Below are positions 1 to 7,524 of a stretch of 47,423 bases of DNA, one piece after another. Location: NCBI RefSeq assembly GCF_900129025.1, contig NZ_FQUM01000016.1, forward strand, positions 1 through 47,423, read 5' to 3'. The notes beneath the pieces are model-generated. The model was given only the letters and a program-made list of their open reading frames with translations, had not been told where the DNA came from and did no database searches. The stretch's first letter is position 1. Each line of letters opens with the position of its first letter. The position numbers were made by a program, and so were the translations under genes. The DNA comes from Mariniphaga anaerophila (GTDB taxonomy: Bacteria; Bacteroidota; Bacteroidia; Bacteroidales; Prolixibacteraceae).

Positions 1-50
1 GCCAGCGCCGATGGTACTGCGTAAAAGTGGGAGAGTAGGCCGCTGCCGGA
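1..50 (+). rRNA. rrf: 5S ribosomal RNA, 3' end (partial)
   Basis: The first ~50 bases carry the conserved 3' part of bacterial 5S rRNA: the GCCGATGGTACTGCGT segment, then GTGGGAGAGTAGG and a closing GCTGCCGG. The 5' half lies outside the window. It is followed within ten bases by a strong terminator, as expected at the end of an rRNA operon. The exact 3' end is placed by the position of the closing helix and may be off by a few bases. Confidence 0.8.
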
Positions 51-57
51 TTTATCC

Positions 58-89
58 AAAGCCCATGTTCTTTGAGCATGGGCTTTTTT
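58..89 (+). terminator. Rho-independent terminator of the rRNA operon
   Basis: The stem AAAGCCCATG / CATGGGCTTT has a short T-rich loop and is followed directly by a T run (84-89). It lies just behind the 5S end and before the first protein gene. Confidence 0.85.
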
Positions 90-162
90 ATTGTTTAATA
101 TTTTCCATCAGATAATTATTCTTGTTTTTTTTCGTTCATTTCTTGAACTAACCCGGTAAAAT

Positions 163-1755
163 ATGGAGCAAAAAACTGTGTTGCACAATAAATGGAGAGA
201 GAACGTGTTTTTCGTATCTCTGATAGTTGCGGCTTCAGTTTTTCCTTTTTCCGAAGCATTGGTTAGTATTTCCGCCGGATTGCTCTTGTTTCAGTCTCTG
301 GCTTTCCAATTGAGTAAGAATAGAAATAAAGAGCTACAGTACCGAAGTATTATACTGTATCCAATTTCGATATTTGGAGTTTATTTAATCGGTACAATTT
401 TCACACTGGATTTTTCTTTCGCATTATACGAACTGAAAAAAGTTGCCTTTTGGCTAATTATACCACTTGCCTTTTATTTGTCTCCCCGGCTTTCGGATAA
501 GAGAGTTTATTTGGTTTTATTGATATTCGTAATTTCGGTTACAGTTGCCAGTTTGTTTTCTGTAGGGAAAGTTGTATTAAATGACTATTTGCAAATTGGC
601 GATTTTCGCTCAAATAGTATGGTTTCACACATCAGATTTTCGTTTCAGGTTATACTATCGCTTATTTTGGTTTCGTGGTTTGCCCTTAATAGCCGTAAGA
701 TTCCAATTAAGATCCATCCATTAGTTTTTGTTGGGGTGTTTTTGTGGTTAGGCTTTTTTCTTTTCTTTTTGAAGTCGTTGTTGGGGATTCTCGCATTCAT
801 CGGAACATTGTTGGTTTTTCTTGTTTTTATGGTTTTTTACACCAAGCGTAGAAAGCTGAAGTTGTTGTTGATTGCCCTTGTGTTGCTGGTTATTCTAATT
901 CCTTCGGTTTTTGTTGCTAATGTGGTGAAGGGTTTTTACAACTTTGAGAATATCGACGCAAGCGAGGTGGAAAAATACACCCCTTCTGGAAACACCTACA
1001 GTCATAATTTTGAAGATGGCACACGGGAAAATGGACATCTTGTTAATGTGTATGTTTGTGAGAAAGAACTTCGGCAGGAGTGGAACAAGCGCAGTGAAAT
1101 AAAATACGACGACGATTTGAATGGATACATGCTTGGCGCAACGCTTATTCGATATTTAACTAGTTTAGGATACCGGAAAGACAGTGTAGGCATGAGTAAG
1201 CTGACCGAAAATGATATTCAGCTTGTGCTTGAAGGGGTTACCAATTACAAGTTTAAAAACTATTCGTTTTCTATTTACCCACGGATTTATGAAACTGTTT
1301 GGGAGTTGGATTACTACACCCGCACAGGCGATCCCAACGAAAAAACATTAGCTCAGCGTATCGAATTTGTAAAGGCGTCGGTGGTTCTAATTAAAGAAAA
1401 CCCGCTTTTCGGGATTGGAACGGGAAATTGGGTGAAAGAGTATAATGAGGTTTATGACCGGATGGAAACGAAGCTTTTGCCCGAGAAGCGTGGTCCTTCC
1501 CACAATCAGTATCTGAATTACCTGGTTAAGTTTGGCCTTATTGGTTTTTTGTGGATTATTTTCGCAATTCTGTACCCGGTTTTTCGATTAGGACATCGCA
1601 CTAATTTTACATTTATTTTGTTTCTGATTGCTTACGCGTTTGCCAACCTTGGCGATGCCAACCTTGAATCACACATGGGATTGTCATTTTTTGTGTTTTT
1701 CTACAGTCTATTCTTGTGGAATTCCACCAGCGAAATGAAGAAATCTATTCTTTAA
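163..1755 (+). CDS. O-antigen ligase / polymerase-like membrane protein (Wzy_C family)
   Basis: This is a polytopic inner-membrane protein of 530 residues with about ten hydrophobic segments and one large soluble loop (roughly residues 265-400). Just after that loop comes the Wzy_C signature: NPLFGIGTGNW, then a PSHNQYLNYLVKFGLIG stretch with the His usual in WaaL/Wzy proteins. Family members join lipid-linked O-antigen or other glycan chains to an acceptor on the periplasmic face. WaaL (ligase), Wzy (polymerase) and PglL (protein glycosylase) cannot be told apart from sequence alone. The gene stands alone after the rRNA terminator. Its distance from other surface-glycan genes (GT2 and KdsC lie 10 kb away) leaves its partner pathway open. 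Confidence 0.8.
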   Translation: MEQKTVLHNKWRENVFFVSLIVAASVFPFSEALVSISAGLLLFQSLAFQLSKNRNKELQYRSIILYPISIFGVYLIGTIFTLDFSFALYELKKVAFWLIIPLAFYLSPRLSDKRVYLVLLIFVISVTVASLFSVGKVVLNDYLQIGDFRSNSMVSHIRFSFQVILSLILVSWFALNSRKIPIKIHPLVFVGVFLWLGFFLFFLKSLLGILAFIGTLLVFLVFMVFYTKRRKLKLLLIALVLLVILIPSVFVANVVKGFYNFENIDASEVEKYTPSGNTYSHNFEDGTRENGHLVNVYVCEKELRQEWNKRSEIKYDDDLNGYMLGATLIRYLTSLGYRKDSVGMSKLTENDIQLVLEGVTNYKFKNYSFSIYPRIYETVWELDYYTRTGDPNEKTLAQRIEFVKASVVLIKENPLFGIGTGNWVKEYNEVYDRMETKLLPEKRGPSHNQYLNYLVKFGLIGFLWIIFAILYPVFRLGHRTNFTFILFLIAYAFANLGDANLESHMGLSFFVFFYSLFLWNSTSEMKKSIL

Positions 1756-1935
1756 TTCCAATTACAGCTAAATACAACTATATGGCTGGTATTCTATTGA
1801 TTAAGAATACTGCCCTTTCTGGCTGCATTTGTGCTTTCAACAATTTCATAATTTTTTTCAACATAACTTAAAGTGTTTGCTCCAATTCTGTAAGTAATAT
1901 GCAGAAAACCAAAACACATTCATTTGTTGAGGCGA

Positions 1936-1943
1936 TACATTTG
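1936..1943 (+). promoter_or_regulatory. Candidate Bacteroidota -7 element upstream of the GH88 gene
   Basis: TACATTTG matches the Bacteroidota -7 consensus TAnnTTTG and lies 38 bases before the GH88 start. No clear TTTG -33 element is present at the expected spacing, so the call is weak. Confidence 0.3.
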
Positions 1944-1981
1944 TTCTGTATCCTATTTCTAAGAATTAACTGATATCACAA

Positions 1982-3157
1982 ATGAAGATGAGTACTATTC
2001 GCAATTGCACTTTATTCCTTTTCGCCTTTTTCATAATTTCATGTCAACAAACAGATGAAAACTGGTTTGACAATGCTTCGAAAACTGTCGACAGACAACT
2101 GTCATTAGCATCGGAGCATTATACTCCCGAAAATAATCCACGGTCGATTTATCCAGATGGTACCGTTCGCTTGTGTCACCTAAAAGACTGGACTGTTGGT
2201 TTCTTTCCCGGTTCTTTATGGTACGCCTATGAATTAACCGGAAATGCTTCGTTAAAAGAGCAGGCCGTTAAGTACACTGAAGTTTTGGATTCTATTAAAT
2301 ATTGGACCCATACTCACGATCTTGGGTTTATGCTGTATTGCTCATACGGCAACGCATATCGTTTAACTAAAAATGAATCTTACAAAAATGTACTTAAGAC
2401 GGGTGCCCGCTCACTTATTTCACGGTACAATTCCAATGTGCAAAGCATTCGCTCATGGGATTTTGGTGAATGGCAATTCCCGGTTATTGTAGATAACATG
2501 ATGAATTTGGAGTACCTGATGTGGACTGCAGAAGCGACCCACGATAAAGTCTATTCAGAGATAGCTGTTAACCATGCTAATACTACGCTTGCCAATCATT
2601 TTAGAGATGATTTTAGTTCGTACCATGTTGTTAGCTACGACACCTTAAGCGGCAAACCCATAGAAAAAGGAACGCACCAGGGATATTCAGATGAATCTTC
2701 GTGGGCAAGAGGCCAGGCATGGGGTTTGTACGGGTACACAATGATGTACCGTTTCACCAAAGACCCTGCTTACCTGCAAATGGCAGAGAATATTGCTAAG
2801 CTGATAATGAGCCTCGAAACCATGCCAGATGATAAAATTCCATACTGGGATTATAACGCACCGGATATTCCGAACGCCCCCAGAGATGCTTCTGCTGCTG
2901 CTATTACAGCAAGCGCTCTTCTGGAATTGTCTGAATTCACCAAAAACGGCCAGCCCTATTTCGACTATGCAGAGTCGGTATTAATGAGTTTGTCATCGCC
3001 TGAATATTTAGCTAACCCGGGGGAAAATGAATTTTTCCTATTAAAACACAGTGTGGGCGCATTGCCGAATAATTCGGAAATAGACACACCTATTAATTAC
3101 GCAGACTATTATTACATCGAATCACTTCTTCGTTATAAAAACCTGAAAAAAATCTAA
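1982..3157 (+). CDS. GH88 unsaturated glucuronyl hydrolase, lipoprotein
   Basis: This family (GH88, d-4,5 unsaturated glucuronyl hydrolase) hydrates the unsaturated uronic acid that polysaccharide lyases leave at the non-reducing end of oligosaccharides. It is an alpha/alpha-barrel protein of 391 residues, a usual length. The two catalytic aspartates are visible in HDLGFM (Asp113) and IVDNMMNL (Asp171), spaced much as Asp88/Asp149 of the Bacillus enzyme. The N-terminus is a lipoprotein signal ending in FIISC (Cys21), so it is probably periplasmic or outer-membrane anchored. A second ATG two codons in (1988) is possible. The PL12 lyase gene follows after 104 bases, so the pair forms a lyase-plus-hydrolase pathway. 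The usual substrates are chondroitin, hyaluronan or heparin disaccharides. Confidence 0.9.
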   Translation: MKMSTIRNCTLFLFAFFIISCQQTDENWFDNASKTVDRQLSLASEHYTPENNPRSIYPDGTVRLCHLKDWTVGFFPGSLWYAYELTGNASLKEQAVKYTEVLDSIKYWTHTHDLGFMLYCSYGNAYRLTKNESYKNVLKTGARSLISRYNSNVQSIRSWDFGEWQFPVIVDNMMNLEYLMWTAEATHDKVYSEIAVNHANTTLANHFRDDFSSYHVVSYDTLSGKPIEKGTHQGYSDESSWARGQAWGLYGYTMMYRFTKDPAYLQMAENIAKLIMSLETMPDDKIPYWDYNAPDIPNAPRDASAAAITASALLELSEFTKNGQPYFDYAESVLMSLSSPEYLANPGENEFFLLKHSVGALPNNSEIDTPINYADYYYIESLLRYKNLKKI

Positions 3158-3166
3158 ACGAAAAAA

Positions 3167-3261
3167 ATGAGCATGAGAATGGAATTTACACACCAAACGA
3201 GATGATTAAAATCTCATGCGAATTCCGTCTGTTGCCATAAAAAACTTAAAAATTAAAACAG
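3167..3261 (+). repeat. Leader element, diverged copy upstream of the PL12 lyase
   Basis: This 95-base leader resembles the three longer copies at 7406, 30879 and 33195. It shares GATGATTAAAAT...ATG.GA.TTCC and ends, as they do, in ACAGATGAAA at the start codon. Its stem GCATGAGA (3171-3178) / TCTCATGC (3212-3219) is perfect and sits where the other copies have ACATGAATTTT / AAAATTTATGT. Three stem pairs differ by compensatory changes. A further GGAATT (3181-3186) / AATTCC (3221-3226) pair is interleaved with the stem, so a pseudoknot is possible. Confidence 0.6.
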
Positions 3262-5208
3262 ATGAAAACAGGTATTCTGTTAACTGCACTTCTGGTCGCA
3301 ACTGCTTTTTTAAATCCGGTTTTTGCCGGTGATACTCCAAAAGTATATGAGATACTTAATCTCGATTTTCCTGGTTTTGAAAAAGTAAAACAGCACGTCG
3401 AAAATAAAGATTATACAAAAGCACAGGAAGCACTGCTCGATTATTATCGGCAGCGAACTTCAATCAAACATCCGGATGTAAATCGTGAGGATAAGCAAAA
3501 AATGAAGGGTAAACGTCTTGATGAATCGACCCTTGAAAAAGCCAATAACGGACTTAAACACCATTTCTTTGTTCATAAAGGGTATGGTTATTTTGATTTT
3601 GGCGATACTATTAACTGGCAATACTGGCCGGTGAAAGACAACGAAATACGCTGGCAGTTGAACCGAATGTACTGGTGGATTCCGATGGGAGAGGCCTACT
3701 GGTCAACCGGCGACGAAAAATATGCTAAAGAATGGGTCTGGCAAATGCGTGACTGGATTAAAGATAATCCGCGCGGGCTATCTAAAGAAAACGACCGTTT
3801 TGCCTGGAGGCCTCTGGAAACAGCACGAAGAGTGCAGGATCAGACAAATCTGTTTAACTACTTTATCGATTCTCCTAATTTTACGGCTGACTTTTTAGTG
3901 GAGTTCCTGGTTAATTATTACGTGCATGCTGAATGCATTCGCCAAAATTATTCAGAAAGGGGCAACCATCTTTTATTTGAAGCTCAACGGTTGATTTACG
4001 CCGGTGGCTTTTTCCCTGAATTCATTAACGCCGGTACCTGGCGTAAAGAGGGAATTGACATTCTGAATACCGAAATTGAAAAGCAGGTTTACGCCGATGG
4101 CATGCAATACGAGCTTTCGCTGAATTACCACATTGCCGCCATCAACATTTTTTTAAAGGCGCTGTATATGGCTCAGTTGTGCAATATGGAAGACGAGTTT
4201 CCCAAAAGCTACTCAGCCTGTATCGAGAATATGATAATCGCAATTGCCAACGCATCTTTCCCCGATTATACCTACCCGATGTTTAGCGATGCTAAAAGAG
4301 TTTCAGATGGTAGCATGCAAAAAAATTATCAGAGTTGGCTGAAAGTTTTTCCTGATAATGAGGTTATCCGTTATTTCGCAACCAAAGGAAAAAACGGGAA
4401 TGCGCCTGGCCATCTTTCCAAAGGGCTTACTAACAGCGGAATTTATACTTTTCGAAACGGGTGGAAAAAAGATGCGACCGTACTGATATTAAAGGCTTCT
4501 CCGCCGGCATTTTGGCACAGCCAGCCCGACAATGGAACTTTTGAGCTGTGGGTTAAAGGCCGGAATTTTATGCCCGATGCCGGCTGTTATGTATATAGTG
4601 GCGACGACGAGATTATGAAGCTTCGGAACTGGTATCGTCAAACGAAAGTACATCAGACATTAACGCTGAATAATGAAAACATAAATGTTGATGCACATCA
4701 AATTCGCTGGTCGGTATCTCCTGATTTGGATGAACTGAAGTACAGCAATCCCAGCTATGATAATCTGGACCATGAGAGAAACGTATTTTTTGTCGACCAA
4801 TCATTTTTTGTACTTGTTGATAAAGCCATCGGAAAAGGTACCGGGCAAGTTGATTTGCACTACCAATTAATAGAAGGAAATGCAAATGTAAATGCCAAAG
4901 CAAAAAGCATTGCCACAACATTTGATGATGGAAACAATGTAATCATCCGGTGCTTCGGGCCAAAAACAATGGAACTGATTGAAGAAGAGGGTAAAGTTTC
5001 CTATTCGTACCGGAAGGAAATTGAACGGCCGGCTGTGGCTTTCAGGCAACCGAAACCGGACGGAAAAACAGTAAAGTTCATTACCGTAATCTGTCCGTTT
5101 GACGGGCAAAAAGCTCCTGAAATAAAAGCTGCCTTTATTACTTCAAAAGACAATAAAGAGCAGGTTGAATTGGTCGTTAACGGCAAAAAACATCTATTAG
5201 ATATTTAA
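3262..5208 (+). CDS. PL12 heparinase III-like polysaccharide lyase
   Basis: A secreted lyase of 648 residues with a Sec signal peptide ending near residue 22, an alpha/alpha toroid N-terminal half and a heparinase II/III-type beta-sandwich C-terminal half. The residues I can match to the catalytic set of Pedobacter heparinus heparinase III are Asn235 (in ERGNHLL), Tyr289 (in SLNYHI) and His419 (in FWHSQP). From memory the reference residues are Asn240, Tyr294 and His424, a constant offset of five. Family members cleave heparan sulfate-like chains by beta-elimination, giving unsaturated ends that the adjacent GH88 could remove. Substrate could differ in an environmental strain: no sulfatase is present nearby, and heparinase II/III folds also occur in alginate lyases. 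The gene is downstream of GH88 and carries its own structured leader. Confidence 0.85.
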   Translation: MKTGILLTALLVATAFLNPVFAGDTPKVYEILNLDFPGFEKVKQHVENKDYTKAQEALLDYYRQRTSIKHPDVNREDKQKMKGKRLDESTLEKANNGLKHHFFVHKGYGYFDFGDTINWQYWPVKDNEIRWQLNRMYWWIPMGEAYWSTGDEKYAKEWVWQMRDWIKDNPRGLSKENDRFAWRPLETARRVQDQTNLFNYFIDSPNFTADFLVEFLVNYYVHAECIRQNYSERGNHLLFEAQRLIYAGGFFPEFINAGTWRKEGIDILNTEIEKQVYADGMQYELSLNYHIAAINIFLKALYMAQLCNMEDEFPKSYSACIENMIIAIANASFPDYTYPMFSDAKRVSDGSMQKNYQSWLKVFPDNEVIRYFATKGKNGNAPGHLSKGLTNSGIYTFRNGWKKDATVLILKASPPAFWHSQPDNGTFELWVKGRNFMPDAGCYVYSGDDEIMKLRNWYRQTKVHQTLTLNNENINVDAHQIRWSVSPDLDELKYSNPSYDNLDHERNVFFVDQSFFVLVDKAIGKGTGQVDLHYQLIEGNANVNAKAKSIATTFDDGNNVIIRCFGPKTMELIEEEGKVSYSYRKEIERPAVAFRQPKPDGKTVKFITVICPFDGQKAPEIKAAFITSKDNKEQVELVVNGKKHLLDI

Positions 5209-5277
5209 AAGAATAAGCTTCGAACCACAATACTCAGTTAATTCAACTCAGACATTATCTATTAATTTTTAATCAAT

Positions 5278-5835
5278 ATGAAGAACCAAATAACAAAACT
5301 CGTTTTAGCCGTATGTATTATGGCTATGTCGACTAGTATTTTTGCCCAAAAACCGCAAAACGTGCCCTACAAAGCTGGATGGGAAACGGATTTTGAAGAC
5401 TGGCAGGTGGTGGATGTAAAATATCAATCGAAAACCTGGAGATGGAAAGCCAGCGAAACCGTCACAATTACAGATAGTAAAAAAGAAAATGACGACTGGT
5501 TAATATCTCCGGCCATTAATTGTTCAGGTAAGAAATCTCTTAAAGTAACCTTCAATGCCGGTTGGAACAAAGCTCAATCATCAAATATCGGGCTTTATTG
5601 CGCTTTAAATTATGATGGTAATTTCGATACGGCTGAATGGATTTTGGTGGAAGATAATATTATTCCTGACAGCCATCCTTACGGATTTAAGTCTGATGAC
5701 TACCTGCGATACAGTAAAAATGTAAAAGTTAGCGGAAAGGAAATTCATTTCGCCATCAGGTACCATTCTAACAATTCTCCTGAAGATGTTCAAAATGAAA
5801 TTCGTATCAGGCGCTTTAAAGTGGCTGGTAAATAA
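5278..5835 (+). CDS. Single choice-of-anchor-J-like domain protein, secreted
   Basis: A 185-residue protein with a Sec signal peptide (cleavage near SIFAQ, residue 24) followed by one jelly-roll domain of the choice-of-anchor-J / cleaved-adhesin type. It begins WETDFEDWQV and ends in an NEIRIRRFKV strand. It is clearly paralogous to the second domain of the next gene: both have TITDSKKEN or SITDSKKEN, LISPAI, FNAGWN-AQSSNI and QNEIR. Unlike the neighbour it has no T9SS sorting domain, so after Sec export it would stay periplasmic or leave by another route. Such domains often bind carbohydrate, but no binding site can be identified here; a non-catalytic glycan-binding role is inference from its place between two lyases. 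Confidence 0.7.
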   Translation: MKNQITKLVLAVCIMAMSTSIFAQKPQNVPYKAGWETDFEDWQVVDVKYQSKTWRWKASETVTITDSKKENDDWLISPAINCSGKKSLKVTFNAGWNKAQSSNIGLYCALNYDGNFDTAEWILVEDNIIPDSHPYGFKSDDYLRYSKNVKVSGKEIHFAIRYHSNNSPEDVQNEIRIRRFKVAGK

Positions 5836-5858
5836 TTATAACTAAAATTAAACATACA

Positions 5859-7175
5859 ATGACTACAACTACAAACATTACAAAATCAGCATTGCTGCTA
5901 TTATTAACGCTGGCAGCCACATTTGTAACCAAAGCACAAACAACCGTTTATTCCACAAATTGGAACGACTCATTTGACGGGTGGACAGTAATTAACGACA
6001 AAGAAGACTCAAAAACGTGGGATCACAGGGGCTCAACCGACGGACTACAGGTAGATAATGAGTTAAATGCCAGAAGTGAAGAGTGGATTGTCTCTCCTGA
6101 ATTCGATTTCTCAGACGGTTCAGCTTATTCGCTGACTTTCGACAGGGCACAGGCCGATAATCCGACTCCCGCCGGAATTCTCGATGTATATTTTGCAGAA
6201 GACTGGACCGGTGATGTTTCTACAGCAACCTGGCAACTGATTGGCGAGGATATTACAAACGGTTTGCCGGTTGGATGGGACGGTGGAGCCGGTTACCGTG
6301 AATATACAAAGCAGATTAGCAGTTCTTCTGCTTCGGTTCGCATTGCTTTTAAATACCACTCTGAAACCGGTTTTGATGAAGTAGACAACAATAAAAATCG
6401 TATTCGCATAAGAAATTTTGCAGTAACAACCTCGGCTAGTGTCGACAAGTGGGAATTACCTTATGTTGCTGCTTGGGCTTCTGATTTGGAAGACTGGACT
6501 GTTGAAGACAGAGGAACAATCGGGAGAGTTTGGAAATGGAACAGATCTTCTACTGTTAGTATTACCGACAGTAAAAAAGAGAACAACGGCTGGCTAATTT
6601 CTCCTGCCATTAGTTGCGCCAGCAGCAGCCCCAAAGTTATCTCTTTCAATGCGGGGTGGAACAATGCCCAATCGTCAAACATATCGTTGTATTATTCCGT
6701 TGATTATGATGGCGACTTCGAAAGTGCTACCTGGGTACAAGTTGATGAGAACATTATTCCTGAAGCACACGAATTTGGGTTGGGAGTGTCATCAATGTAT
6801 AGTTATAGCAAAACAATAGAACTTGAAGCCGCTGTTGCTCACTTTGCTATTCAATATGCACCTTTTGGAGAAGCAGGAGACTCTCAAAACGAAATTCGCG
6901 TTAACAACTTTACGGTTGAAGAGGGCACAACTACAGGCATTGACCAACACAAATCTGCAACGTTAAATATATATCCGAATCCGGTTAAAGATGTTCTGAA
7001 CATTACTACGGTAGGACATTGTAAAATTGATATTTATAACCTTACCGGGCAGCTGGTGAAAAAAACTGCTGGCGAGCCAATGCAAATAGATGTTTCAGCC
7101 TTAACAAATGGTCAGTACATTATTACGGTAACGCAAGGTAATGAAGTGACTACTTCCAAATTTGTCAAACAGTAA
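5859..7175 (+). CDS. Two-domain choice-of-anchor-J protein with T9SS sorting domain
   Basis: A 438-residue secreted protein with a signal peptide (to about residue 26), a first jelly-roll domain (about 28-195), a second (about 200-355) and a type IX secretion sorting domain (about 365-438). The sorting domain begins LNIYPNPVKDVLNI and ends with VTTSKFVKQ. It is predicted to cross the outer membrane through T9SS and be surface-attached or released. Domain two matches the preceding 185-residue protein closely; domain one is a more distant relative of the same fold (WNDSFDGWTV...EWIVSP). The gene follows 23 bases behind its paralogue and is probably cotranscribed. A surface glycan-binding protein helping the neighbouring lyases is the most economical guess. 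No catalytic motif is seen. Confidence 0.75.
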   Translation: MTTTTNITKSALLLLLTLAATFVTKAQTTVYSTNWNDSFDGWTVINDKEDSKTWDHRGSTDGLQVDNELNARSEEWIVSPEFDFSDGSAYSLTFDRAQADNPTPAGILDVYFAEDWTGDVSTATWQLIGEDITNGLPVGWDGGAGYREYTKQISSSSASVRIAFKYHSETGFDEVDNNKNRIRIRNFAVTTSASVDKWELPYVAAWASDLEDWTVEDRGTIGRVWKWNRSSTVSITDSKKENNGWLISPAISCASSSPKVISFNAGWNNAQSSNISLYYSVDYDGDFESATWVQVDENIIPEAHEFGLGVSSMYSYSKTIELEAAVAHFAIQYAPFGEAGDSQNEIRVNNFTVEEGTTTGIDQHKSATLNIYPNPVKDVLNITTVGHCKIDIYNLTGQLVKKTAGEPMQIDVSALTNGQYIITVTQGNEVTTSKFVKQ

Positions 7176-7181
7176 TAGTCC

Positions 7182-7393
7182 TAACGAGATAAAGAGGTTG
7201 CCAAAAAGAGAACTGGCGTTGAACTAGTACTTTCAATTTGTAGCCCGTAACCTGCGAATCCCTTTAAACCTTCCTGTAAAATGGGAGGTTTAAAGGCTTC
7301 TGTGGTTGATGTAAGAGGCGACTATGTTGTTACTTGTAATTTGTAAGTTCTTCTGTTTTGACTAACGCTTTTTGGGGTGCCTCTTTCTCGTTA
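7182..7393 (+). repeat. Large imperfect inverted repeat with inner hairpin (possible terminator)
   Basis: The 349-base gap between the T9SS protein and the large lyase begins with a long stem. TAACGAGATAAAGAGG (from 7182) pairs with CCTCTTTCTCGTTA (to 7393), and CCAAAAAG pairs with CTTTTTGG further in. Inside lies a 14-bp hairpin, CCTTTAAACCTTCC (7261-7274) / GGGAGGTTTAAAGG (7283-7296), with one G-T pair. It probably ends the upstream transcript; the size is more than a simple terminator needs. Confidence 0.6.
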
Positions 7394-7405
7394 AAAGTAG
7401 AGCGT

Positions 7406-7524
7406 ATGAAACAAACATGAATTTTCTTCATTCAAAATTCACAAAAGGGAATGATTAAAATTTATGTGAGTTCCTGAATGTCTTCAAATTTTTTGAACAT
7501 TCATAAATCAAAAAAATTATACCG
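7406..7524 (+). repeat. Leader element copy 1, with 16-codon upstream reading frame
   Basis: This 119-base element starts with ATGAAACAAACATG and ends at the ATGAAAC of the lyase start. It is nearly identical to those at 30879 and 33195. Stem ACATGAATTTT (7415-7425) / AAAATTTATGT (7457-7467) has one G-U pair. An alternative inner hairpin, TGAATTTT / AAAATTCA, overlaps it. A small reading frame at 7478-7528 (MSSNFLNIHKSKKLYR) stops at a TGA that overlaps the lyase start codon as ATGA. This copy has seven A's where copy 3 has eight. Confidence 0.75.

Noticed and set aside
4613-5186. Several open frames on the minus strand within the PL12 gene
   Set aside because: They lie wholly inside a well-supported gene, have no recognisable domain and are typical shadow frames. 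The same holds for the other short antisense frames inside large genes.
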